Of a DNA stretch of 45,567 nucleotides, positions 6,943 to 16,123 are shown one piece after another. The stretch is from positions 1-45,567 of the forward strand of contig JAITFY010000011.1 in the NCBI GenBank assembly GCA_031281025.1, written 5' to 3'. The notes beneath the pieces are model-generated. The model was not told the origin of the DNA. It saw only the letters and a program-made list of their open reading frames with translations, and did not search any database. This DNA comes from Treponema sp. (lineage in GTDB: Bacteria > Spirochaetota > Spirochaetia > Treponematales > Breznakiellaceae). The stretch's first letter is position 1; each line of letters opens with the position of its first letter. Made by a program: the position numbers and the translations under genes.

Positions 6943-8430
6943 ATGATTAAAAAACTTACAATGCTGTTTCTGGTTTTGATTTTATCAACAAACCTGTACG
7001 CCCAAAGACCAACGGAAAGCGGCGACGAACTTACTGTTGGTAGAACTGCAACGCTGGGGGTAGAAGCAACAACAGCTTTTGCCTGGGATTTGGATAGTCA
7101 TTCCACAGGGCTGGAAACAAAGGTTGGTATGGAATTAATATTCCCCCTGTTTCCAACTGCCGACAGGGGAATCATTCCTGACGAAAATGAAACTGGTCCT
7201 CACGTACGGCTTGTTCTTAAAGATGCTACTTTTCTTTGGCGTTATATATATGCAACAACTCCGGGAGCGGGCGGCAACTTTGAACAGGACAGCTTTAACC
7301 CCTGGGGGCAAACAAGGCCGCTGATCCTCACTTTTGATACCTTCATGGCGGATGTTGTATGGGAAAATTACTTTTTTAGGGTAGCGGGAACCAGTAGTGT
7401 AATGCGGGTTAATCAGGCATCGCTAATTTCAATTTTTGATGATGTAATGGATGCCAGAGACCGCTATTACCGCAGAAGTTCTACCCGCGCTCTGTGGTTT
7501 GATGAACGCTATAATGTCCAGAATTTCCCATTGCTCAGGGAAAAAATGTCGCGTGACTTTCTTGATGTAGATTACCGCTCGCGCAATGATGTTTCTGGAA
7601 TACTTGCCGGTGGTGTGGAGTATGACTGGTTTAGTGTTGTCCTTAAAGCTGCATCAAATAAAAGAGGCCAGGACAATGAAGACAATGCATGGCTTTTTGG
7701 TATGGATGTGGAACTGCTTCCAATGGAAAACCTAAAGGTTGAGTTTACCAGTTTAGCAGGTTTAAATTACGATAAAACCATCAGAGGCGAAAACCCTGTG
7801 GCTTTTGGAACTTCTGCAGAATACCGGATGCCGTTTTCCGAAACGCTCATATTTGCACCCAAAGCGGGATTTGATTTTTCCCACGAGACTGTCTCAAAAG
7901 ACAGCCAATGGGAACTAGGTGTGGGAGCATTGCTTTACACTCGCGGCCAGGACTTTCTGCTTTCCAGCCGCTTATTGGACTGGGACAATGTTATTCCAGC
8001 AGGCTTTTCCGCCTCTTTAAACATTAACCACAATAACTACTTTAACGTAATGCTGTCATGGTTTGATCCTGCCGGACGTGATTCCGTGATACCCAACTTT
8101 GGCGGCTTTTTGCAGCTTGAACTTGGCGATTTATTTGGACAAGGTACCACAGGGCCGGATTATGCAATACTTGCCCAGATTGAATACTCCATCGAAGAAA
8201 AAATAACTCCTTATGTACGCGTTGGTTATATGCCGGAGTTTCATGCAGGCCAAAACGATGCCATTACAGGTGATTATCTTTTAAAGGGAGCTGTGGGCGT
8301 TTTTCTTACACCCATACATTTCTTTTCTGTAGATATCCGCTACGAAATGGACAGGAAATTGCTTACCGATGGCGGCGGCATGGAGTCTGTCAGAAACCTG
8401 TTCAGCACTGTGTTCACTATCCGAATGTAA
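6943..8430 (+). CDS. Msp/Tpr-like outer-membrane beta-barrel protein
   Basis: A 495-residue protein with a signal peptide (cleavage probably after LYA) and no lipobox. The rest is strongly amphipathic beta-sequence with the pattern of treponemal major outer sheath proteins: an N-terminal STGLETKVGMEL segment, a C-terminal GGFLQLEL segment, a YVRVGYMP strand and a final FTIRM. These proteins form trimeric porins or surface adhesins in Treponema. AAGGAG fixes the start. It is the first gene of a tightly spaced run (gaps of 10-13 nt) continuing with a paralogue and two GH5 enzymes. Its likely job is passage of released oligosaccharides across the outer membrane, which is inference from context. 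Confidence 0.75.
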   Translation: MIKKLTMLFLVLILSTNLYAQRPTESGDELTVGRTATLGVEATTAFAWDLDSHSTGLETKVGMELIFPLFPTADRGIIPDENETGPHVRLVLKDATFLWRYIYATTPGAGGNFEQDSFNPWGQTRPLILTFDTFMADVVWENYFFRVAGTSSVMRVNQASLISIFDDVMDARDRYYRRSSTRALWFDERYNVQNFPLLREKMSRDFLDVDYRSRNDVSGILAGGVEYDWFSVVLKAASNKRGQDNEDNAWLFGMDVELLPMENLKVEFTSLAGLNYDKTIRGENPVAFGTSAEYRMPFSETLIFAPKAGFDFSHETVSKDSQWELGVGALLYTRGQDFLLSSRLLDWDNVIPAGFSASLNINHNNYFNVMLSWFDPAGRDSVIPNFGGFLQLELGDLFGQGTTGPDYAILAQIEYSIEEKITPYVRVGYMPEFHAGQNDAITGDYLLKGAVGVFLTPIHFFSVDIRYEMDRKLLTDGGGMESVRNLFSTVFTIRM

Positions 8431-8442
8431 CGGAGGTGCAAA

Positions 8443-9981
8443 ATGAAAAAAAACATTTGTGCCTTTCTGTGCGCGGTATTGTTTCTGTCCGGCGGCTCTT
8501 TGGTTTTTGCAGATATTGCCATTCCATTTTTTGGGAATAACAATTTTACAATTGATGTAAATACCACTTTTTCCTCGAACTTGAACAATGGCGCAACGGG
8601 TCTGGAAACCGAAGCAGGCATTGGTTTGTGGTTTGAGTATGCACCGTATCAGGATCGAAACATTACCCCGCAGCGCGACATTTTGTCGGTATCCCTGCGG
8701 CTTGCAAATTCCGCCTTTTATGCCTGGCGCGGTTATGAAGATATTGATATTCCTACCTATGGTTCTGTTGATGTCGCGGACTTTATGCGGCCGGATCAGA
8801 TCGTAGGTATTTGGTTTGATACCTTTATCGCCCAGCTTGAATACAACCAGTTTTGGATACGGATAGCAGGTCTTGAGCCGGAGATAAGTCTTTCTCAGGC
8901 ATCAATTAGATCCGTAATGGACCCGCTGATAAATAACCGCACTGCTGCGGATAAAAACTCGCTGCCCCTGCCGCTTTTTTATGCAGGCGACTATTATAAT
9001 GGCACAGGCGGTATTATTTCGGTAATTAACCGCGATATTGTAAACCTAAACCGCCGCGAAGTAGTCATAGCAGGAAACATGAGCGCTGGAGTAAAAACCG
9101 ATACTTTTGACTTTAGTATCAAAGCCGGTTCCTGGAAAAAAGCCGAAGAAAATACCGAAAATTCATGGGTAGGCGGCGGAGACTTTTCCTGGCGGCCCGA
9201 TCTAAGCAACTTTATCACCGTTTCTTTTTTAACTGCGGTAAATTACGGCGAAGTTGATGTCGAAAATAACGACCCAATGTCCAGCTCAACTGCTCTTTTG
9301 GAAAATCCTTTTGCTGTAGGGCTGGGTTACGAATACCGGATTAATCTGCCCAGGCGTATGATTCTAAGGCCTTACGCCGGCATCGACTATATCTACGAAA
9401 CAAAATCAGGCGAATACAACTACGAAATTGGCGGCGGGCTCCAGTGGTTTTTCCGCGGTACGGGAGCTCAGTTTAAACGGAATGCCAGCATTGGCGGAGT
9501 TAGATTGGGAGACGTTGAGATTCCCGCAGCTTTTGTTGCTGGAGTAAACGTAGACAGACACGGTCTTATGAATGCGGTTATCAGTTTTAACGAAGACCCC
9601 CATTTTTCTCCGCTTACCAACTTTGGCGGTTTTATGCAGCTTGAATTTATGAACATTACCGGACAAAAATACATGGCACCTAACGGTCTGGAATACGGCG
9701 ATTTTCTCTGGGCAGGTATAATTCAGCTTGAGTATCTATTGTTCCCAAAAATTATGCCCTATGTTTTTGCCCGTTGCATACCGGGCGATTTAAGCGGCGC
9801 CGCACCTGTCTACAGCAAAGATTTTACCAGCCTTACCAGCAAACTTGGCTGCCGGTTTTCCCCCATCGATTTTTTCTCTATTGATGTTTGGTACGAAAGA
9901 ACCGATTTCCGCAGCGGCAAGAACTGGGCTGCAGATAATGGGTTTTTATCGGTAAGTTTTGGAATAAGGAATTACTTTTAA
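8443..9981 (+). CDS. Second Msp/Tpr-like outer-membrane beta-barrel protein
   Basis: A 512-residue paralogue of the preceding gene, starting 12 nt after it behind GGAGG. It has a signal peptide ending VFA, then mature sequence with the same landmarks: a GLETEAGIGLWF segment, the GGFMQLEF segment near the C-terminus, and a terminal aromatic residue (RNYF), typical of BAM-assembled barrels. Identity to the first copy is modest, so this is an old duplication rather than a recent one. Two different barrels in one operon with GH5 enzymes suggest a two-component outer-membrane channel or two channels with different ligands. Confidence 0.75.
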   Translation: MKKNICAFLCAVLFLSGGSLVFADIAIPFFGNNNFTIDVNTTFSSNLNNGATGLETEAGIGLWFEYAPYQDRNITPQRDILSVSLRLANSAFYAWRGYEDIDIPTYGSVDVADFMRPDQIVGIWFDTFIAQLEYNQFWIRIAGLEPEISLSQASIRSVMDPLINNRTAADKNSLPLPLFYAGDYYNGTGGIISVINRDIVNLNRREVVIAGNMSAGVKTDTFDFSIKAGSWKKAEENTENSWVGGGDFSWRPDLSNFITVSFLTAVNYGEVDVENNDPMSSSTALLENPFAVGLGYEYRINLPRRMILRPYAGIDYIYETKSGEYNYEIGGGLQWFFRGTGAQFKRNASIGGVRLGDVEIPAAFVAGVNVDRHGLMNAVISFNEDPHFSPLTNFGGFMQLEFMNITGQKYMAPNGLEYGDFLWAGIIQLEYLLFPKIMPYVFARCIPGDLSGAAPVYSKDFTSLTSKLGCRFSPIDFFSIDVWYERTDFRSGKNWAADNGFLSVSFGIRNYF

Positions 9982-9994
9982 GTTAGGAAGGTAT

Positions 9995-11179
9995 ATGTAC
10001 AGGATTTTTTTGCTGATGTTTTTAGTATTGGTTTTTCTTGCTTGCCCCACAGGTATATCAGAATTGCCGCTGGATCCCGGAATGAGCGCTGTAGAATTGG
10101 TTAAAGACATGGGGCTGGCGGTAAACATCGGCAACACTTTGGACAGTCTTAATTTAACGGGTGTTACTGCGGAAACTGCATGGGGAAATCCTTCTATTGG
10201 TCTGCCCTATATCAGGTATTTAAAATCACTTGGTTACAATACCATACGTCTTCCAGTATCATGGGCGGACTATATCGACCCTGACAATTATTTCATTGAC
10301 GGCCCGCGGATTAGGCGGGTAGAGACAGTGGTTAACTGGATTCTCCAAGAAGGTATGTACTGCATACTGAACACGCACCACGATGCCAGCCCCAACATTG
10401 GCGACAAGAGCTGGATCGAAAAGGCCGCTCTTAGTCCGCAGCAGGAAATGCAGGTAAAAGCAAAGTTTGCCGCACTGTGGCGGCAGATAACCTTGCGCTT
10501 TCTAAATGCTTCGGAAAAACTGGTTTTTGAAGGCATGAACGAGCCTCAGTTTGATAATATTTGGAACCGCTTTTCCAATGTTGGCGACAAAACCAATGCC
10601 TACCGTTTACTTAACGAGCTAAATCAGCTTTTTGTAGATACTGTCCGTACTTATTCGCTTGGTTCCAAATACCAAAATAACCGCTATCTGCTTGTATCCG
10701 GCTACTGGACTGATATTGATCTTACAATGGATCCCCTTTTTAAAATGCCAACCGACACAATGGACGATAGGCTTATCATTTCGGTTCATTACTACACTCC
10801 CTGGGATTTTGCCGGTGGGAATACAAACACCTGGGGAACAGGCCCTAATCATACTGTGCTTAATAACCAGTTTAATAAACTAAAAACCCATTTTATTGAC
10901 AAAGGTATTCCAGTCATTCTTGGCGAGTACTCGGTAAATTTAGACAACTTTAATAATCAGGGGGTATCTACCGGCCCCAAAGATTCAGCGAGCCGCAGGG
11001 AGTGGCTGCTGGCGGTTACGCAAAAATGCCTGGACTTGGGTATTTGCCCGGTTCTTTGGGAAACCGGAATGAGGGCTAACAACAGGGGTATGGCAGACAT
11101 CAGGCGTACCACGCCATTCACTATCAGCGCCGATCTTAGAAATGTATTGGATCGTCTTGTCTGGCCCCAGGACGACTAA
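9995..11179 (+). CDS. GH5 (subfamily 4-like) endo-beta-glucanase/xyloglucanase, lipoprotein
   Basis: A 394-residue enzyme with a short hydrophobic leader ending VFLAC (Cys17), so probably lipid-anchored, followed directly by a GH5 TIM barrel. Landmarks are VNIGNTLDS, YNTIRLPVSW, LNTHHD, the acid/base Glu183 in FEGMNEP, HYYTPWDF, and the nucleophile Glu311 in ILGEYS. GH5_4 members retain the configuration and cut cellulose, mixed-linkage glucan or xyloglucan; the substrate cannot be decided from sequence alone. AGGAAGG sits just before the ATG and the gene starts 13 nt after the second barrel gene, so they are one transcript. Confidence 0.9.
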   Translation: MYRIFLLMFLVLVFLACPTGISELPLDPGMSAVELVKDMGLAVNIGNTLDSLNLTGVTAETAWGNPSIGLPYIRYLKSLGYNTIRLPVSWADYIDPDNYFIDGPRIRRVETVVNWILQEGMYCILNTHHDASPNIGDKSWIEKAALSPQQEMQVKAKFAALWRQITLRFLNASEKLVFEGMNEPQFDNIWNRFSNVGDKTNAYRLLNELNQLFVDTVRTYSLGSKYQNNRYLLVSGYWTDIDLTMDPLFKMPTDTMDDRLIISVHYYTPWDFAGGNTNTWGTGPNHTVLNNQFNKLKTHFIDKGIPVILGEYSVNLDNFNNQGVSTGPKDSASRREWLLAVTQKCLDLGICPVLWETGMRANNRGMADIRRTTPFTISADLRNVLDRLVWPQDD

Positions 11180-11189
11180 AGGAATTGTG

Positions 11190-12728
11190 ATGGCAGCAAA
11201 ATTACAAGGAATGTTTTTGTTTTTTGGTATATTACTTGCCGTCTCCTGTGTAAACGAAGAAGAAATTCCCACAGAATATGCGGCAAAACCTACGGTAAAT
11301 GTTCCAAATGGCTGTGAATTTCCATACTTTGGAGGTACGGTTACTCTTGGAAGCGCCACCGCACAAGCAAGTATTTACTATACTCTGGACGGAAGTGATC
11401 CGGTACAATATGGTTCTCTGGTTACCGGCCCTGTCAGGATAACTCAAAACGTTGTCCTAAAAGCTGTTGCAAAAAAAGCAAAGCTGCTGGATAGTGACGT
11501 GTTGGAAGTTTCCTACACCCTTTTTAGCTCCGGGCTTACCGAATACGCACGTTCCATGAAAATTGGCTGGAACCTTGGCAATACGTTTGATGGGCACAAC
11601 GGCATGATGCCAAGGGAAACTCAATGGCAGGGTGTAGTAACAACTCAGGAGTTAATGGACAGGGTTGCACAGCTCGGTTTTGGCGCTGTCCGTATCCCGG
11701 TTACCTGGGGGCGAAAGCTTGGCAATGCTTCTGAGCTAGGACTCCGTCCCAGCCAGATGGCTTTAACTGTTGAGCAAATTGAAGCCCTTGTCATTGACGC
11801 TGCATGGCTGGACCGCGTTCAAGAAGTCGTAGATTATGTTCTTGAAGCCGGCATGAAAGCGATGCTCAACATTCACCACGACGGCGCGGACAGCAGATAC
11901 TGGCTTTCGGTTAGAGGCGTAGATTTAACCGGAACAAACAAGGACAGAGTTGACGCGATATTCAGAACCTTGTGGACGCAAATTGCGGAAAGATTCAAAA
12001 ATTACGGCGAAGATCTTATATTTGAAGGTTTTAACGAACTGCACGATGGAAACTGGGGTTATACCAATCCAGGCGCAAATCATGCTGGAGTTATTGTAAC
12101 AACTACTGCGCAGGATCTTATCAACCAGTATGCCCGTGTAAACGAGCTTAACCAAATTTTTGTTAATACAGTACGGGCTACAGGCGGCAACAACGCCGAG
12201 CGTTACCTTGTTGTATCTGGTCTTGTTACAAGGCCAAGCTTACTCCGGCATCTGGAAATGCCTGCAGATTCGGCGGAAGATAAGCTCATCGTTAATTTTC
12301 ATTACTACGATCCATACGATTTTAGCGGCAGCGCTGCTCAAAGTGTTTGGGGCAGCCGGGCGCATTCCAGCGGATGGGCAAACGAAGCCTATGTGCGAAA
12401 TACATTCAACGATGTAAGAAACAGATTTGCCAACAACAATATTCCGGTAATTATCGGCGAATATGGAGCGGTACGTCAAAATTCCACAGCAGGTAAAGCC
12501 CATAGGTTATACTACGTTGAATACGTAACCAAACACGCTGTCGACTGCGGTTTCATTCCATTCTGGTGGGACAACGGAAGCCGCCCCGACCAAACCGGCG
12601 GCGGTGAACAATTTGGGCTTTTTAACCGCGATACACTCGAATTTTCAAACGACGCCGAAGATATCGTCAAAGCTCTCATGCGCGCGGTTAATGAGGATTA
12701 TCTGCTGAGCGATATTGTGGCGCCGTAA
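11190..12728 (+). CDS. GH5 (subfamily 4-like) endoglucanase with N-terminal chitobiase-like domain, lipoprotein
   Basis: The start at 11190 is preferred over the upstream in-frame codon at 11142, because AAAGGA lies just before it and the signal peptide then begins correctly (MAAKLQGMFLFFGILLAVSC). The 512-residue product has Cys20 at the end of the leader. A small beta-domain of the CHB_HEX_C/FN3-associated type follows (about residues 35-110, with IYYTLDGSDP). Then comes a GH5 barrel with IGWNLGNTFD, VRIPVTW, LNIHHDG, acid/base Glu283 (FEGFNELHDG) and nucleophile Glu424 (IIGEYG). Only 10 nt separate it from the previous GH5. The extra domain probably serves as spacer or glycan contact outside the membrane. 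Confidence 0.9.
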   Translation: MAAKLQGMFLFFGILLAVSCVNEEEIPTEYAAKPTVNVPNGCEFPYFGGTVTLGSATAQASIYYTLDGSDPVQYGSLVTGPVRITQNVVLKAVAKKAKLLDSDVLEVSYTLFSSGLTEYARSMKIGWNLGNTFDGHNGMMPRETQWQGVVTTQELMDRVAQLGFGAVRIPVTWGRKLGNASELGLRPSQMALTVEQIEALVIDAAWLDRVQEVVDYVLEAGMKAMLNIHHDGADSRYWLSVRGVDLTGTNKDRVDAIFRTLWTQIAERFKNYGEDLIFEGFNELHDGNWGYTNPGANHAGVIVTTTAQDLINQYARVNELNQIFVNTVRATGGNNAERYLVVSGLVTRPSLLRHLEMPADSAEDKLIVNFHYYDPYDFSGSAAQSVWGSRAHSSGWANEAYVRNTFNDVRNRFANNNIPVIIGEYGAVRQNSTAGKAHRLYYVEYVTKHAVDCGFIPFWWDNGSRPDQTGGGEQFGLFNRDTLEFSNDAEDIVKALMRAVNEDYLLSDIVAP

Positions 12729-12807
12729 GGGGTGTGCTGTTAAGTAGATATAAGCATATTTTTCATGTACTCTTGATCTATTAAAAAAAATTTAGAAGGA
12801 GATAATT

Positions 12808-14034
12808 ATGAGAAAACTTCTATGGATTGCAGCACTTTTTGCGGCAGTTGCATTTTTTACCGGATGCGGCGGCGACGAAGACAATACGTTTACCGTAACA
12901 TTTGACCTTGGCGAGCATGATAGCAAAAGTCATGGGACTATTCCTTCCCAGAAAATCAAAGACGGGCAGTTTGCAGCACGTCCAAATGATCCTGTGTCCC
13001 AATTAGGTGAAAAATTTGAGTTTATCGACTGGTTTGATGACGAAGAAGATCCTTTCGAGTTTGGGCTTACGTCCATTTCCAAAAATATAACGTTATATGC
13101 GTCATGGAATGAGCTGGATGATGGCGCTTTACTATCCATTGCAGTAACCGGCAATCCAAAACTGGTTTACGATATAGGCGACAACTTTGATGATTCTGGG
13201 CTTGTAATAACGGCTGCCTATGTTGGAGCAAAGGAAAATGTAGATGTTACAAGTAGTGCAGAATTGACTTTCATGGATGGTACACCTCTGAATAACTCCC
13301 GTACATTTGCTGCGGATGACATTGGGCCGCACAATATTGCCGTCACCTATGAGGAAGACGGTATCACCAGAACCACCTCGTTTGTAATAACTGTAAACCG
13401 GGCAGCCGAAGATGGCGATTTAGAATCCATTCATGTAGAGGAGTTCCCAACTACATTAATATACGAGGTTTATGAAACATTTGATCCTGCAGGACTTTAT
13501 GTAGAAGCCCGATATATAGGAGATAGGCCCCCTGAAGATGTTACAATAGTAGCAACGCTGAGAATAGGCAATAAAATTCTGAGCGACACCTACCAATTTG
13601 TTGCTGCTGACATTGGAAATAACATACCCGTTACCGTAACTTACTCGGAAGGCGATATTACCAGAGAAACTTCGTTTAGTATAACAGTAAATCCGGCGCC
13701 GAAAGCATCTCTTGCAGGAGGTAACGTCACAGGGGTTACACAAATCGAGTTGGATCCGGTGGTTCTTACAATCACCCTGCCGGGAGCCCTTCATTTTGTC
13801 ACTGGTGGCAACGAAATTTGGGATACGGCCGAGGGCTGGATAACAAACCTCCCTGCCGGTCTGGAGCAAACCATTACCCGCAATAACAATGCCGAAGTTG
13901 AGATCGAAATTACTGGAACACCTACAGAAGAAAGCGATGAACTTATACTAATCATCATTCCGCGGGAATTCATAATAGACTTTAACGAAGACATGCCGGT
14001 AACCAACACGGAATATTACTTCGATATTCAATGA
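12808..14034 (+). CDS. Ig-like repeat lipoprotein, probable non-catalytic glycan-binding protein
   Basis: A 408-residue protein behind GAAGGAGA. Its leader (MRKLLWIAALFAAVAFFTGC, Cys20) closely resembles that of the lipoprotein at 3288. The order is: a Flg_new/InlB B-repeat-like domain (about 27-100, with VTFDLG ... NITLYASW); two bacterial Ig-like group 3 type repeats (about 107-195 and 205-295, each starting LxSIxV and ending FxITVN); and a C-terminal module of about 110 residues also present inside the 3288 lipoprotein (shared WITNxPxGxxQ, ITGTP and IPxEFI). There is no catalytic motif. It lies between two GH5 genes and probably displays a glycan-binding head or presents the enzymes. A 10-bp tandem repeat (GATATTCAAT, 14023-14042) spans its stop codon. 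Confidence 0.78.
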   Translation: MRKLLWIAALFAAVAFFTGCGGDEDNTFTVTFDLGEHDSKSHGTIPSQKIKDGQFAARPNDPVSQLGEKFEFIDWFDDEEDPFEFGLTSISKNITLYASWNELDDGALLSIAVTGNPKLVYDIGDNFDDSGLVITAAYVGAKENVDVTSSAELTFMDGTPLNNSRTFAADDIGPHNIAVTYEEDGITRTTSFVITVNRAAEDGDLESIHVEEFPTTLIYEVYETFDPAGLYVEARYIGDRPPEDVTIVATLRIGNKILSDTYQFVAADIGNNIPVTVTYSEGDITRETSFSITVNPAPKASLAGGNVTGVTQIELDPVVLTITLPGALHFVTGGNEIWDTAEGWITNLPAGLEQTITRNNNAEVEIEITGTPTEESDELILIIIPREFIIDFNEDMPVTNTEYYFDIQ

Positions 14035-14054
14035 TATTCAATTCTTCCTAAGTG

Positions 14055-14063
14055 TGTTATAAT
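14055..14063 (+). promoter_or_regulatory. Extended -10 promoter element of third GH5 gene
   Basis: TGTTATAAT, a consensus -10 with TGn extension, 37 nt upstream of the ATG at 14100. Only weak -35 matches exist (for example TTCAAT at 14037-14042, spacer 15), as is usual for extended -10 promoters. AAGGAGG follows in the leader. Confidence 0.45.
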
Positions 14064-14099
14064 TATTTTGTATGAATAGAGGATAAAAGGAGGTCCAAC

Positions 14100-15272
14100 A
14101 TGAAAAAAAATTGGTTGATGTTATTGGCCGCATTTGTTATTTACGGTTTTATTTTTGCGAGCTGTGCCAGTGTGGAAGACGGTGATTATATGCGGGATAT
14201 GACTACCGCAGAAGTAATTTTTGATATGGGTTTGGGAATAAACCTTGGAAACACCCTTGAGGCTGTTTCTCCATGGGTCAGTAATGCCACAATTGCCAGT
14301 TTAGAAACTTCGTGGGGTAGTGTAAGAATCACAAAGCAAATAATCGAAGGTTACAAAGCAGCAGGGTTTAATACACTCAGGATTCCCGTTGCTTGGTCTA
14401 ACCTTATGAATATGCGTAATTACACCATTAACCCAAATTTGCTTGACCGTGTTCAGGAAATTGTTGATTGGACACTGGAAGCCGGTATGTATGCTATTAT
14501 CAATCTTCATTGGGATGGCGGTTGGATTAATAAATTCCCGCAAGAATATAATGAGAGTATGAAACGATACACAAAGATATGGGAGCAAGTTGCCAGACGT
14601 TTTAGGAATTATAACGACTATCTGCTGTTCGAATCCCAGAACGAAGAATTAGGATGGAATTCCCTCTGGAATCAGTGGGGAGAAATGACCCCTGACAATC
14701 TTGCTGGCAAGGCGAGGGAATATGAAATTGTCAATGCTATCAATCAAAGATTTGTCAATATCGTGCGCAGCTCTGGCGGTAATAACGGTAAACGTCATCT
14801 GTTAATTGCCGGTTATAACACTAACATTGACAGGACAGTTGATCCATTATATAAAATGCCAAACGATCCAGCGAATAGGATGGCGGTAAAGGTGCATTAT
14901 TATGATCCCTTTGGTTTTACGCATTTAACAAAAGACGAATCCTGGGCGCAGGCGCGCTGGACATGGGGAACAGAATCGGATTTTAATGCACTTAACAACG
15001 AATTAAATAAAATGAAGATAAACTTTATTGATAAAGGAATTCCTGTTGTCATAGGCGAATATGGCGTGGCAAAACAAGGATTAACCCAGGAAGAAATTAC
15101 CAAATACACTCTTGAAGTAACCCGGGCGATGTTTTCACTTGGTATGGCGCCAATGCTTTGGTGTGTTCAGCTGCAAACGGATCAGCTTAATTTTTACTAC
15201 AACCGCCGCATCCCCGGAATGACGGATCCTGCTCTTGAATCAGGAATGAAAGCCATTGCCGTCTTGCGTTAA
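14100..15272 (+). CDS. GH5 (subfamily 4-like) endo-beta-glucanase, lipoprotein
   Basis: The third GH5 of the locus has 390 residues and a leader ending FIFASC (Cys22). The barrel motifs are GINLGNTLEA, FNTLRIPVAW, IINLHWDGGW, acid/base Glu182 in FESQNEELGW, HYYDPFGF and nucleophile Glu320 in VIGEYG. It has no accessory domain. The HHD motif of the other two copies reads HWD here, and NEP/NEL reads NEE, so the active-site cleft differs and the substrate may too. It has its own extended -10 promoter and AAGGAGG. hisF follows after 22 nt. Confidence 0.9.
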   Translation: MKKNWLMLLAAFVIYGFIFASCASVEDGDYMRDMTTAEVIFDMGLGINLGNTLEAVSPWVSNATIASLETSWGSVRITKQIIEGYKAAGFNTLRIPVAWSNLMNMRNYTINPNLLDRVQEIVDWTLEAGMYAIINLHWDGGWINKFPQEYNESMKRYTKIWEQVARRFRNYNDYLLFESQNEELGWNSLWNQWGEMTPDNLAGKAREYEIVNAINQRFVNIVRSSGGNNGKRHLLIAGYNTNIDRTVDPLYKMPNDPANRMAVKVHYYDPFGFTHLTKDESWAQARWTWGTESDFNALNNELNKMKINFIDKGIPVVIGEYGVAKQGLTQEEITKYTLEVTRAMFSLGMAPMLWCVQLQTDQLNFYYNRRIPGMTDPALESGMKAIAVLR

Positions 15273-15294
15273 GGGTTTTGGGATTTTACGGTAA

Positions 15295-16107
15295 ATGAAC
15301 ACAAAAAGAATAATCCCCTGCCTTGACATTGATGACGGCAGGGTAGTAAAAGGCATCAAGTTTGAAGGTATAAAGGAAGTTGGCGATCCTGTGGAACTGG
15401 CGCGCCGCTACAATGCCGGCGGCGCAGACGAAATTATCTTTCTTGATATTGGAGCTTCTGCCAAAAGCAGGAGTTTGTTACTGGATACAGTGCAAAAAGC
15501 AGCCAGCGAAGTTTCCATTCCGCTTTGTATAGGCGGCGGTGTTCGTACGCTCGACGACATGCAAAACGCAATGAATGCCGGAGCTGCCAAAGTTTCCGTC
15601 TGCACTTCTGCGCTGAAACGCCCGGAACTGTTACGTGAAATGGCAGAAACTTACGGCAGCAGCTGTGTAGTATTGTCAATTGACGCAAAACGCATCAATG
15701 GCGATGGCCCTTTACGCTGGCACGCCTTTTCCCATGGCGGCAGAACCGATACAGGGCTTGATGCCATCGAATGGGCATCCCGGGCAGCGGAACTTGGCGT
15801 TGGGGAAATTCTCGTTAACTCAATTGATGCTGACGGAACAGGCGCCGGTTACGACCTTGAACTATTACGCCGCATCAAAAATGCAGTAAACGTACCCGTA
15901 ATCGCATCTGGAGGAGCCGGAACGCTTGATCAGATAGCGCAGGTTCTATTAAATACAGCCTCCCCCGAGATGGACAGTGCGTTTTCACCCGGCAAATCAC
16001 CTGGCGCAGATGCGGCATTGGTAGCTTCGCTATTGCATTTTGGGAAGAGTACGATCGAGGAAATTAAAAAGTACGTGCGATCAAAAGGTGTATGTGTAAG
16101 GTTGTAA
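15295..16107 (+). CDS. hisF: Imidazole glycerol phosphate synthase, cyclase subunit HisF
   Basis: HisF closes the imidazole ring in histidine synthesis, using ammonia from HisH and releasing IGP and AICAR. The 270-residue barrel keeps both catalytic aspartates, Asp11 (CLDIDDGRVVKG) and Asp130 (LSIDAKR), and the phosphate loops CIGGGVRT and ASGGAGT. It is longer than the usual ~253 residues because of an insertion at about 222-240 (TASPEMDSAFSPGKSPG) before ADAALVASLLHF, near the phosphate-binding end. No other his gene is in the window; it follows a GH5 gene by 22 nt and meets epmA tail to tail. The upstream Shine-Dalgarno is weak. Confidence 0.93.
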   Translation: MNTKRIIPCLDIDDGRVVKGIKFEGIKEVGDPVELARRYNAGGADEIIFLDIGASAKSRSLLLDTVQKAASEVSIPLCIGGGVRTLDDMQNAMNAGAAKVSVCTSALKRPELLREMAETYGSSCVVLSIDAKRINGDGPLRWHAFSHGGRTDTGLDAIEWASRAAELGVGEILVNSIDADGTGAGYDLELLRRIKNAVNVPVIASGGAGTLDQIAQVLLNTASPEMDSAFSPGKSPGADAALVASLLHFGKSTIEEIKKYVRSKGVCVRL

Positions 16108-16123
16108 CAGCTTTATACGTGTA

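Noticed and set aside
14023-14042. Tandem GATATTCAAT repeat at the stop of the Ig-like lipoprotein gene
   Set aside because: A single 10-bp duplication without neighbours or conserved function; recorded in the gene entry only.
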